Both the position numbers and the translations under genes were made by a program. From positions 2,108,001-2,172,000 of the forward strand of contig JAYJMM010000117.1 in NCBI GenBank assembly GCA_037349105.1: a stretch of DNA of 64,000 bases. Direction: 5' to 3'. This document shows, piece by piece, positions 32,901 through 43,727 of the stretch (position 1 is its first letter; every line of letters starts with the position of its first letter). A model generated the notes under the pieces. It had not been told where the DNA came from and did not search any database. It saw only the letters and a program-made list of their open reading frames with translations. Origin of the DNA: Limnomonas spitsbergensis. Lineage: Eukaryota > Chlorophyta > Chlorophyceae > Chlamydomonadales.

Positions 32901-35900
32901 TCCTCTGCACGCTGTCGTCTTCCTCATGGGTTGCTGCGGTAACTGTTCTGCGGGCTGAACGCCTGGCTCTGCAATCTGCGCTGGCGGCTGCTGTCCTCTG
33001 GCCCACGTGATCTCCAGGTCTACCTGGCTGATCCTGAGTGGCAGGGTTGGGCAGTCCATTCCTGGCCTGCTGCCACGGTTCCTGTCCGTGGCCGCCCTCT
33101 GCGCCTTTCCTGCACGTCGCCTGGCCTTCTTTGAATTTTTTCCTTGCAACTTGGCAGTGTCAGCCCAAATCGCACTGGCCCTTTCTGGCCCTGCTCCTGG
33201 GATCTGTCCTGTGCTGCACTGTGCCATCCTCTCCTGCCTGTGGTTGGCGCGCTGCACAGCCTCGCTGTTGCCTGCACCCGCGGGCTCATCTTGCCCACAG
33301 CCCCGTCGTATGGTTTCCCGCGCGCCGGCAACCCTTCTGGCGAGGTCCTCGCCCCTGCCGGTTTGGGCTTGTCTGCTGCGGCTGTCCGACGGCTGTTGGG
33401 TGTCCGCTCCTTCTGCTCTCCTCGTGTAGAGGGCTGATACTCTCTCCGTCAGCTCCTCCTGTAGCTCCCTGACTGCCCTGCTGTAACCTCCCATCCTGGG
33501 GTCCGGATCGGGCTGTGGTAGCATTTTAAGTCGGAACAGCAGGCTAGCCTCCTGGCCCGCCTCTTGCTGCCCCATGTCCTGCCTTCGTAGCACGTCCAGC
33601 TGATCTACAAAGTTCCTGAGCACTGCAACCCAGCGTCCCGTGCTGTACGCTGCTGGGTCACCCCAAGGCCCCTGTGCCGCTGTCTGTGCTGGCGGGCTGA
33701 TCTGGGGGTCTCCTGGGCGCCCGTTGCTCTCCTTGCCTGCTGCTGCCCCCTCGGTCCTGCAAGCGCGCTGGTCTGCTGCCTGCTGATGGCTGATCCCCGC
33801 TGTGACCTGGTTTGCCTCCTCCTCCAGCGTGATCCCGTTACCGAGCTCTATAGCGGCCCTCCTGCTTCTGCGCTCTTTCATTGCTGCCTGCTCCTGAAAG
33901 ATGCCGCGCATCCACGCGCGCCTCAGCTGTGGCAGCTCTCCCACCATGCCGTACCTTGGACTTCCTGGTCCTGGGCCGCTGTCTGCTGGCATGTAGTTGC
34001 CCTCTGCATCCCGAGCCTCTGCTCTGGTGACGCTATCCTGGTCCGAGGGCCTGGCTCCTGCCTCGTGCCACTCCTCATCTGACTCGGTGATCTCAACCAG
34101 TGGTGGTGGGCCCTCTGAAACGTTGTCGCTGAGCTCTGGGATCCTGCTGTCTGAGTCCTCCGTGGGCGATGTGCCGACACTGTCCAGGGGTGCCTGGGGC
34201 TCTGCCCGTCCCCTAGGCTCAGCCTCCAGTGCTGATACCCCCAAGTCGTCCACATACTCCAGCAGCTCCCATGAGGCTGCTGCCGCCCCAAATGTTACAA
34301 ATGCCGCCTGGGTCCATTCCGGCTCCTCATCCTGGACAGGGCCGTCGGTGGCTGCCGCTGGCTCCTCTGCATCGGCGCCTCGCCTGCCCACCGGCCCATG
34401 TCCCCTACTCGGCTGGTTCCTCAAGTCCTCCAACTCCTCCTCGATGCCTACTTCCCCTGCTCCTCTGAACAGAGGGTGCAGCGTGCGCACCCCTGCTGGG
34501 TGCGCTTGTCTCCACAACTGCGTCGTTATGACGTCAGCCTGCCAATAGGGCAGCACGCTGCTGGCCCTGTTGTCGTGCCACGCCCTCCGCTCCTGACGCA
34601 CCCACTGGTGCACATATGCTGCCAGGCGTTCTACTGCGAACGGCGAGCTCGCCAGCTCTTCCTCTCCTTCCCACATGGCTCCTGATGCTGGCGACTGCTG
34701 GGGTCCGTAAGGCCATGTTGGACAGGCTGTTACCTCTGTAGGCGCCCACTGATCCTCTACGCCCCACACATGCCGCATGGCCGCTGATCGCTGTCCTGGG
34801 AGCAGGACCCTCTGCAGCGCCATTAGCATGAGCGTCCACACTGCCGGGTCTGCTCCCCTAGCGTAGGTATAGGCATGGAACTCCGCCTCGTCTACTGACG
34901 CGCACTTAGTGACTGCCACGTCCTGCTGGTGCCTTGCAAACAGGTAGACGGGCATATCATCGTGAGTCGCGTGCATGTGGATCCATGCCGATGAAACGGG
35001 CAACTCCTCATCAGCCATCTCCTCATAGTAGTAAGTTACTAGCCGCTGGACTGGAATGGCTGCCCTGGCGTCCCCTGGCGCTGGCCCCCACGGCACTGCT
35101 TGTCCTGCGACCGTCCTGGGGATGACGATGGACGCCTCTATGGTCGCCTCACACCGCCCTGGCCTGCCTGGGTGACACAGCCCTGCCCTCACTGGGGCCT
35201 GCTCTGTTGTTTCCACAAATCTCTCGAATTCGCCCATGGCTTGGACTGGCACATAAAATGCGCGGTCTCTGAGGGCTGGGTGCCCCATCAGCTCACGGAC
35301 ACAATCCATCGCCCACGGTGTGCGCATGAATCCTGGCTGCGCGCCCTGCCACATCCCCTCGGCTGGCGCAATGTCTGGCATGTCCGGGTGCGCCCAGCAT
35401 GCTGCATCCACCGCTGTGATGCCTGCTGCAATGGCGAGACTCACCATCTCGCTAACGCAGTATGCATAGATGGGGTGCCGCGACCATCCCCTCTGCATGT
35501 AATCTGCTATATTTGTGCTGGGCAGGATGTATCCTTTGAGCGCAGCGCCCAGCATGACAGCTGTCACTGCGTCCCACGGGAAAATCATCCTGGCAACTGC
35601 CTGCATGGCTGCTGCCCTGTCAACACATGTCTGCTCTCCGCCGTCCAGGAGCCTATGGTTCTGCAACCGACATGGCCCGTCCCTGCACTCCCCTGGCATA
35701 GTCAGCATGGCCCCGGAGGTGGACGCCTCTGGCATCTCTTCCCCCAGGCGGAAGTACTGCACAAAGGGTTCGCCTGCTGGCAGCGACTGCGGGAACGGCT
35801 GTATGTAGATGCGTTCTCTGCTGTAGGACCTGTCTCTGCTGAAGGACTGGTCAAGCTGCCTGTCCTCGCCCCTTGCGTCAGACCTCCCTTCCCTCTCGCT

Positions 35901-38900
35901 GCCGTGCTGTGTCTCTCCGTCCTCGTCGATTCCTCCCCAAGCATTGCACCGAGAGCTGGTGCCTTTATGGGTCCTAACGGGCCCCGCCCGAGCGTCCAGC
36001 TGGCTCCCTGCTGCGGTCCCTCTGGCCGCTGGGAGTCGCAACCCCGCTCTGTGTGGCTCCTCTGTCTCGGCGGCTGCTCCCGCTACCCCTCTGCCTGTGT
36101 CTTGATTGCCCTCCGGGATACCTGGACATAACACGCCAAACTCTCTTTCATGCAAGGGCGAGGGTTCCTGAGGCTCATATCTGCCTGCTGAAAGGTTGGA
36201 TCCTGAATCGGTATCCCACCCGTCTACGTCGTGCTGGGGTACTGCCTCCCGCTCGCGTCTCTCAAACTCATCCCACTGCTCATCATACTTGTCCCATTCC
36301 CTGTCTAGGAACCTCTGCATCAGATTTGGCCATCCTACACACGGAGCTGGGCACCCCCTCCTCTGGAGATCCTTCAAGAACTCCAACGCATGTGCTACGG
36401 ATCTGGCCGACCCTGCAGGCATAGTCCCATAATGGTTCATGGCTAACGCCTCTACAGCCATCGCCCAGTGGCTTACCTGACTGGCTACCTGCCCTTCTGG
36501 CACCCTCTGAGGGGCCACCTGAACTGGTCCTGCCTGACTGACCTCAGCCTGGTTGGCATCTCTGTCCTGGCTAATTCCCATGTGGCCTGTCATGAAGCAC
36601 GTGTGGCCTCCTGTCCCCTCCCACCTTGGTTGCTCGCCCTCCGGTGGTTCCTGTCGCGCTGGCGGTTCTGGCCACGCGCTGGGGCCTGCTGCCCCCTGCT
36701 GGAAGTCCCTTGCACTGGGAGTTCCCATGGCAGTATCGAAGGTCCTGCGCCTGCTCTCCATGGTCATCCCCTGGCCCCTGCCTGGGCCCCAGGTTCCATA
36801 GCCCCGCGCTGGGCCTGCAGGTGCCCCTGGCCTGTCGCCTGTCAGCCCGGCCTGCTCCGGGTTGGTGCACTCGTTGGCAAAGTGCCCCGGCTGATTGCAC
36901 TTGAAGCACAATCCACCATGGCGCGGTCCCAGGTGACGCCTAGGCTCTGCCGCCCCGCTGCCCTCTGCCAGGGTTCTGTTTGTCGGCCCGGGGCCTGGGC
37001 CTCTCTGGTGCTCCTGCCCCTGCCTGTAAGGCCTGGCAACCTCAGCATGGTGCCGTTCCCTGGATCTGCCCCTGGGCTGGTCCCTGCATGGTGACCGCTG
37101 TCTGCGGTCCCTGCTCCTTTCCTCGCTGTTGCTGCGCCTCCCTGCGCCCTGCCGCTGGGTCCTGGCTGCCGGCGTTGGCACCGCCCCTTGGCGCTCCTCA
37201 CTGATGGCCCTTTGCGCGCTTCTGCTGCGCCGTCGTAGCCTTCTGTCCCCTGAGCCGCTCTCGTCGCTGCTAGAAGGACTGCGCTTCTTCGGCTCCTCCA
37301 TGCCGGAATGCTCGCTGTCCACGTCTCGTAGCGGGGACGGGGTCGCCAACATTGCCCTGACGCACCCCGCCAACTCCGGGTCTGTTTCAAATGGGAGTGG
37401 CTGCCCGTGGTTTGGCGGCCCCCCCAAGTGTTGTAGTCCCAGGGCCTCCTGCAGCCCGGTCAGCTCCTCTGCCCGCAGGATGTACTCTCGCTGGACCGTT
37501 GTCATGACCTGCTGACCATCCGTGATGACCTTCCACCCGGCCAGCTGGCCTTTCAGGTAATCCACAAATTCCGCTGACTGCTTCCACATTTGCCGCTCTC
37601 TCCATCTTAGAGCCTTTTTCAGCCCGTTGACTTGCCCTGCCAGCCTGTTGATTTGCCTGTCTTGTGGGCTGGTCCCTGGCTCTGGAACCTTCTCTACGCT
37701 GCAATCTTCCTCCTCCTCTGCTTCCTGCGCCTCATCTTCGCTGTTGCTGGCTGATTGCGCGAGGGCCCTTGCCGCCCCTGGCTTTCCTTGCCCCTGCTGC
37801 TGTTGCGCCTGCCTACCCTTGCCGCTGCTGGCCTGCTGCACTCTAGGCCCTGCCACCTGCGGTTGCTTTTGCAGCTGCTGCTGTTGCTGCTGCTGCTCTC
37901 CCCTGCTGCGCGTTGAAGTTGCCTGTGCAGCTCTATCGGCTGCAGCTGTGCCGTATCCCCTCCTCTGCGCTGCAGGCGGCCCTGCCTGCACCGCAGGCGC
38001 TGTTTCGGGTGTCCGCGAAAAGTCCTGAATCCTCCTCTCACACTCCTCCACCGCGTGCTTGTCTGGTTTTCCGCACAAGGCGCACGGGTAGGCGGGGCAT
38101 GCTGGCATGAAGTCCCTGACCGCCCTCTTCTCAACGTCAGAGAGTTCCGCGGCTCTGCGCGCTCTTGCCATTTCCTCTGCGGTTGGTGTGGCGGTCTCTT
38201 CCACTGCTGCTTCGACTGGCACCGGCCTGCGCCTTTGTAGCCTGGGGTTTGGCTCGCTGCTGGGTCCTGCGCCCTGTTCGGCCCTCATAGCGGTACCTGC
38301 GCGTGTGGCCATGGAATGCTGTAAGAGCGGTTCGTGCTCTGTTTCAACTGTTGCAGCTGGCCACCCCTCTCTTTCTGCGAATCCACACTGAATTCCTGCC
38401 CATGCCACTGCTGCTGCCTGGTACCCCCCTGCTGGAGATGCCCGCAGTAGTGGCAGCGTAAGGTCCTTGACCCCTTGCACTCTCTGTGGGCCCTCTCTGG
38501 GCCGTAAGGTCAGCCTTCCTGCTGCCTCTAAGACCCCGTTATACTTGAGGAACTCTGGGTTCCCTACCAAGTGCTCATATGCATCCGGTGGTGTCTTAAC
38601 GACCCTGACCACCGTGGGCTCCATAATGGCATTGGGCCCTCCGTATCCATACACCACATAAATGAACAGTACTCCATACAGATCTGCCCCTGCATTGTCT
38701 GTGGTACGAATCTTCTCGTCTGTACGCACCAGCTCCGCCCCCATGGCAACTAATTGCTCTGCAATATTGACAGTGATGACATGGCACGTGCATGCGGAGT
38801 CCATGAGTGCTTTCTGAGCCACCAGGACCTTCCCATTGACCATAAGTCCCACACACTGCTCCAGGTTGCTTCTGTCATTTTTGAAATACTGCAGCTTGGG

Positions 38901-40355
38901 TGCAGCCGTCACCGTTCTACCCTCTGGCCTGGTGTTACTAGTCTCACCCCTGTGGCCGGTGTTGTCTCCTCCCATGGGCATCGTGGTGAACGACAGCGCT
39001 GAGAGCCGCTCGTTCAACTTGAACACCTGTAGGCGGATGTCAGACATATCGTCAGCTAGTTTACTCAATACCAGCCTCTTTGCTCCCTTCCTGGAGGGTT
39101 GTACCGTGAATCCTGGTACTGGTTCCTCCTCCTGCAAAGGTTCTGGCAAAAACGACTTAGGACGGGCGTTATGAACTGCCTGCTTGAAACCTGCAGGCTT
39201 GGGTACCAGCCCAACCTGCGTCATGAGTGCTACGGACTCGCTGAGCATCTCTGCCATGGTCTGGTGCCATCCCTCTGGCTCAGCCTGCCCCGTTGCATTG
39301 CTGAGATGCGACACGTGGGCTGCCTGCTGCGCCTGAACTCCCTGGCCAGGCCCAGGCCTAGGATACTGTCTGTTGTTCTGATTCCTGTCATACGGCCTGC
39401 CTGCCGCCTGTCCCTGCTGCGGCCTTGGCGGCAGGGGATACTGCTGTTGCTGCGGATACTGCTGTTGCTGCGGATACTGCTGTTGCGGCTGTCCGGCCGG
39501 TCCAGGTGTGATGTCTGTAACCAGGGGCATAGGTCTGCGCTCATCCCTGGCCCTGGGCGCCCTGCAATCCCTGGCTAGGTGCGACGTACTACCGCACTGG
39601 TAGCATGCCTTGGCTGCGCTTGAGCCACCCTCAGCGTTGTAATTTGCCGCCCCTGCTTGGTCCGCCCAGGTGACTCCTCTGGGTTTACCATCCATCCGCG
39701 CCTGTGGTACTGCTGCTGAGCCTGTGGGGTGCACAATTCCATCAAGGCGTGTTCGCATCTCCCACTGTCCTGCTCTCTCTCTCCTGCCCCTGTTGGGCTG
39801 TGCCTCTCCCTGGCCAGGCCCGCTGTTGGTTATCTGCCTGAAGCCGGTACCTCCCAGGTCACCCATTTCCAGGGCAAACCTCTCCCACAGCACCACCTGC
39901 TGCGTGAGTACTGCGATTTGGTCTTCATCGCTCATGCTGAGATACCCTGGCACCGTCATAACGAACTTGCTCAGCTTGGCTCTAGCAACCGCTGGGAGTC
40001 CTTCATGGAACATGCGCGAGACCGAGTGGCTTCTGCCGAAGTGATCTACTGCATCCCTTGAGATCTGCAGCAACTCTGCCGTTGTCAGTACTCTGTGAGC
40101 AAATGCTTCCACCGTCTCCTCTGGCTTGACGTCCGGGTCTAGAGTAGTTTTTACTCCTAGCCTGAGGTTGGTGATGGCCGTCCTCTCCTCTGAAGTTGGC
40201 TTTCCCACCTCCTCCTGGACCACCCTGATCCACAACGTGAGCAGCGAAGCTTCGCAACCCTGCTGCTCCGCTGGGGCTATCCACTGCTGTCCGATCCGCT
40301 CCACCTCTGGCAATTCTGTTTCCTGCGTGGGGCGCTGCCCTGATGGCTGCCATCA
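29844..40355 (-). CDS. ORF2: Gag-Pol polyprotein with protease, RT, RNase H and C5 methyltransferase
   Basis: About 3,500 codons without a stop. The frame opens after a TGA at 40353-40355 and has no ATG at its head, so it is probably reached from ORF1 by a +1 shift. Residues are counted from 40313. Features: capsid-like helices (1-180); CCHC knuckle CYQCGSTSHLARDC (~236); protease with LMDSACTCHV (~503; DSA for DTG); CALCGKPDKHAVEEC (~743); CFKCNQPGHFANEC (~1135); a poly-Gln run (~790); a globular region of unknown function (~1570-1950); a strongly hydrophobic segment ILTGALQLILVWLLLSV (~2480); RT with FSKVDLRSGFMQIPI and AFIDDLLVYSD (~2822); RNase H with LLYTDFSKQGIGAVLG (~2977), QGEMLAAVYA, LITDHEPLTY and HQNADIPSRS. 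After it come C5-methyltransferase motifs I (EPFGGMCSGLEM, ~3245), IV (WECQDLSSAG, ~3334), VI (LIENVAMQ, ~3381) and VIII (RTRNYWGN, ~3424). The Pro before the motif IV cysteine is Glu here. Confidence 0.93.
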
Positions 40356-43029
40356 GCGGCCTCATGCTGGCAGGCTTGCTGTCCCACAGCTTGACCAGCG
40401 ACTTGATCAGCAACGTCATAGCTGACGGCGACTGGCATGATCCAGCTATTTCACCTGCCACCACGGCCAATGCTGGTTGGTCATCTGACATTGCCAACCT
40501 GTTGTGCGATCCCCAGTACCCACACGCCTGGCAATACTTTCTGGCTGCAACCGCTCCTAGGTGTGACATATCCAGGACTGGTACGTTGCCTTGGATGGCT
40601 GGGATCTTGGCTACCTTGGCTACCCCTGCCAGCTGCAATACCATCTGTTGCTGCAGCTGCAGGTTCACCCTCGCCTGCTCCCGATCGAGCCTTTTCATTT
40701 CCTGGTCGCTGGACTCCTGTCTGGCTCCTGGCCTGCGTCTGTCCGCTCCCCCTGGTCCCGAATCTACCGACCCTGACCGCGACCTAGGTCCTCCACTGCC
40801 GCCCCTCGATGGGCTGCGGCCTGAATGATACCTGTCATGTCTGTTATAATCCTCATCATGATCGTGAGCGTCTCGTGATGGCTGTCTGCCCGCTCTGCCT
40901 GCCGAGCCTCTACTTCCTTCGGGTGGCGGTCGTTCTGGCTCGCTTCTGCTTGGTCTGCTGTCAGATCCAGGTCTCCAAGGCTGTGCTCTGCCGGGCTCTG
41001 CCTGTCCCCTGGGCAGCTCCTGGTCTTGCCATTCCTGCCGCACACCTCTGCTGCGTTCCGCTGGTCCCCTTAATTGCTCCTGGCTCTGCTGGCTTGGCTG
41101 TTCCCTGCCCTCTGCCTGTCCTCTGGGCTGCTCTTGGCTATGCTGGTGAGGTTGTTCCCTGGAGTATGCCTGCCCCCTGGGCGGCTCCCGGCTCTGCCGA
41201 CCTGGCTGCGTCCCGCCTGTGTAATTCCTGGCGTAGGAATCAGACTGTGTTTCCTCTTTGGCGTCCTGTATTTTTGGGCCACTGCTCTGTGCGCTGCCTG
41301 CAGGCTCATTCCTCCTAGCTCCTCTTGCCGCGCCTGGCTGCCTGTTCCTCAGGAATTCTTTGATGTAATCCACCTGGGTTTCCTGGTATGCGTTCTCTTT
41401 GTCCTCGACTATGCGCAGCAACTCATAAGACTCTTGCCTGCTTGCTCTGCGTGTCGCTGTGCTTTGCTCTGCCATTCTGGCAAGTGATTGGCTAGTCAAT
41501 TCCGCCCTTTCGCTGGCGGCTGGACTGCTGGCTCTGGGTGCTTCCCTGCCCCTTGGCCGTCCTCTGAGGCTGGGCTCGCTGCTGACCTCGAAGGCTGCAG
41601 ATCTGAGTGTTGGTGTTGGCGCGGCTCCTGCCTGCTGCTGCCACCTTTGCACCTCCCTGATCCCCTCAGGCCGCTGCACCCCTGTTTCAAATCCTTCCCA
41701 CACCTGGTCCTCCTCATCCTCTGGTTCTGACCCAGGTTCCTCCTGGTCTCCTGTGACCTCTTTGCACCATTCGTCTGCGAAGGCTTTAACAGCCCTGGCT
41801 GCTTCGTGTCCCGTCCTTCCCTTGGATACCTGTCCAAGGGCGGCTAACAGTAGCGCCCTGTCCAGACCTGTGTGGGGGATACCCAACATGGCCTTTGTTG
41901 CCCATCCCCGCAGATGATGGGCCTTGAACTCCTCAATGGCTGTGACCTGGTCCTGGAAATGCAAGAACGTCCTGGAGCACACTTGCTTCCACAGGTCTGT
42001 TGCCCACTGCACAATTCCTGCCCAACCGATCGGCCCTTCTACCTCCTCATTTCCGCACGCGACTCCCCCGGTCTCCGAGCGCTCTGGCTCTCTCTGCCTC
42101 TGGCTGCCAGATCCCTCCTTGGACGTCTGCGCAGGTCTGTTCACGCTGGGTGGAAAACTGGACAGCGGTGTGCCGAAGACTGTGGATCCAGCTCCTCTTC
42201 TAACCAGTGCCTTGCGCGGCTGCAGCTCCTGCACGGGACGCAGTTCTGCTGTAGTCTGCTGCCCCTGCTTTTCCTGAACTGGGTCTGGCTGTTCTTCCTC
42301 GGATAGATCAGCCCAAGGCTTCCCTACCGGCTCAGCTGGTTTCTCCCTGTCCTTGCCTGCCTGCGAGCTCTGTCTGCCTGCTGCTGGCTGTGGCTCATCT
42401 TCCTCGTGTTTGACCTCTGCAGGCACAATCCTGGCCCCATCTCCCTCCGTCTTTATTCGAGGTTTGACTTCGCAGGTCTTATGCCAGCCTGCAAACTTGT
42501 CTGAAGCTGCGGCTACTTCTGCCCTTAGACCCGATTGGCTGGGATCTTTTTTAACCTGCTGTGTAACACTTGCCACCCTGGGCAGGCTCTGCTGCGGCTC
42601 GGCCTCAGGTGCACTGCTCTGTCGCGTGTCACAGCTCTGGGATGCTTCCGTTGCTTGATCCAAGATCAACTCTGGGGTTCCCGCTTGAGTCTGCCCCTGC
42701 TCGAAATTCAGACAGCTGTCGGAACCAGCGGGCAACGGACCCCCTCGACCAATGCCTTTTCGTGTTACTAGTACTGCACCATCTGCTTGCGCCCCTGCCC
42801 CTCTGGGTGGTACACGGTCTGGCTCACGTACCCTGCAATCCTCTGCGGGCGGTTCTACTGGCTCTGACAGCTTTTCCGCTATCAACAGGGCTTCTGCCAC
42901 AATCTCAGCACTAGCATTTTTTAGGTCTATTCCCGGCTCCAGCCCCCTCAGACGCCCACTCCTCCGTTGGACGTCAGGGTGCTGGTGCCTATCGGGGTTT
43001 AGATCTATGCCTGTCATCTCTACAGGCAT
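40003..43029 (-). CDS. ORF1: Gag-like N-terminal protein
   Basis: Open for about 1,000 codons; the first ATG is at 43029 (MPVEMTGIDLNPD). Hydrophilic, rich in Gln, Glu, Pro and Arg, with one compact, probably helical segment (WAGIVQWATDLWKQVCSRTF ... TAIEEFKAHHLRGWATKAML ... HEAARAVKAFADEWCKEV, about 350-440), an Arg/Ser/Asp-rich stretch (about 730-800) and a C-terminal portion with CQACGYWGSHNRLAMSDDQP. No zinc knuckle of CCHC type lies here; those are in ORF2. It overlaps ORF2 by about 350 bp, and the last ~100 codons are probably antisense-free noise after the real frame has moved to ORF2. It is taken as the structural half of Gag. It could equally be an extra protein peculiar to this family. 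Confidence 0.75.
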   Translation of the reverse strand: MPVEMTGIDLNPDRHQHPDVQRRSGRLRGLEPGIDLKNASAEIVAEALLIAEKLSEPVEPPAEDCRVREPDRVPPRGAGAQADGAVLVTRKGIGRGGPLPAGSDSCLNFEQGQTQAGTPELILDQATEASQSCDTRQSSAPEAEPQQSLPRVASVTQQVKKDPSQSGLRAEVAAASDKFAGWHKTCEVKPRIKTEGDGARIVPAEVKHEEDEPQPAAGRQSSQAGKDREKPAEPVGKPWADLSEEEQPDPVQEKQGQQTTAELRPVQELQPRKALVRRGAGSTVFGTPLSSFPPSVNRPAQTSKEGSGSQRQREPERSETGGVACGNEEVEGPIGWAGIVQWATDLWKQVCSRTFLHFQDQVTAIEEFKAHHLRGWATKAMLGIPHTGLDRALLLAALGQVSKGRTGHEAARAVKAFADEWCKEVTGDQEEPGSEPEDEEDQVWEGFETGVQRPEGIREVQRWQQQAGAAPTPTLRSAAFEVSSEPSLRGRPRGREAPRASSPAASERAELTSQSLARMAEQSTATRRASRQESYELLRIVEDKENAYQETQVDYIKEFLRNRQPGAARGARRNEPAGSAQSSGPKIQDAKEETQSDSYARNYTGGTQPGRQSREPPRGQAYSREQPHQHSQEQPRGQAEGREQPSQQSQEQLRGPAERSRGVRQEWQDQELPRGQAEPGRAQPWRPGSDSRPSRSEPERPPPEGSRGSAGRAGRQPSRDAHDHDEDYNRHDRYHSGRSPSRGGSGGPRSRSGSVDSGPGGADRRRPGARQESSDQEMKRLDREQARVNLQLQQQMVLQLAGVAKVAKIPAIQGNVPVLDMSHLGAVAARKYCQACGYWGSHNRLAMSDDQPALAVVAGEIAGSCQSPSAMTLLIKSLVKLWDSKPASMRPLMAAIRAAPHAGNRIARGGADRTAVDSPSGAAGLRSFAAHVVDQGGPGGGGKANFRGEDGHHQPQARSKNYSRPGRQARGDGGSICSQSTDNGRVAADLKGCSRSLRQKPLGLAHVP

Positions 43030-43704
43030 TTTACGAACCGCACTGTTCTGCAGGCGTGCTGGCGACACCCCCTACAAAACCTGCTAACGTTTAGGCTTCT
43101 GCTCCTTATCCTTACTGCAACCTGGTGAGGATCTGCTAGTCAAGGCTGGACGGCAGGTACAGCAATTTTGCGCGATAGGCCTTGCCCTCTGCTTTTATGC
43201 TCACTAATATTTGTATCTGGCGGAATCCTCCTTCGCCCTTTTTTAGCCCCTTCCCACCTTTGCTGGCTGGGCTGCCTCTAGCTGGCGCACGTCCCCTGCG
43301 GATGTCTGCCTCCTGGCGGATCTTGCGTTGTGTCAGTTCCTCTCTGACACCTGCGGGGATCCTTTGGTACACCACAAAATTTTAACCTTGGATGATCTGT
43401 CAACAAGTTTACTTCTGTCAATGATGAATGATTGGATCCACCTGATCTCAATCTGCAGTCATACAGGAATTATCTGCTGGGTGTATAAATCCGCAGCCAG
43501 ATCCTCAAGCCTCTCCTGGACTCAACACTAAGTTGCCACTCTTAGTGATTCTCAGGGCTTAACTTGGCACTCTCTATGGAGATTACCACAGCAAAGTGCA
43601 ATTCATATGCTGTCCAAGGTTGTTTGCATACAAACAAAATTCCAATCTCGCTGCACAAGCACCTTTAGCAGGAATTGGCAAATCAGGCTGATCAGGCTAG
43701 ATCC
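43030..43704 (-). other. Retrotransposon leader
   Basis: About 675 bp between the primer site and ORF1. A 79-codon minus-strand frame at 43136-43375 (ending KAYRAKLLYLPSSLD) has no ATG and is not called. It could be part of an N-terminal Gag extension after a frameshift. Confidence 0.5.
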
Positions 43705-43727
43705 ACTTCGTCCCTTTCTAAAGGACA
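43705..43727 (-). promoter_or_regulatory. Candidate self-priming primer-binding site (23 nt)
   Basis: The 23 bases directly abutting A1 are the exact reverse complement of 44133-44155 inside A1 (and of 26328-26350 in A2). On the RNA the two would form a perfect 23-bp stem. A primer site adjoining the 5' repeat and complementary to the transcript's own 5' region is the arrangement of self-primed Ty3/gypsy elements such as Tf1, where the folded-back 5' end serves as primer. It predicts transcription starting at or near 44155, 203 bp inside A1. No match to a tRNA 3' end was noticed at this site. Confidence 0.65.

Noticed and set aside
27449..41917. Many plus-strand frames of 100-343 codons across the retrotransposon
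   Set aside because: Antisense shadows of the long minus-strand Gag-Pol frames in GC-rich sequence; none shows a motif.
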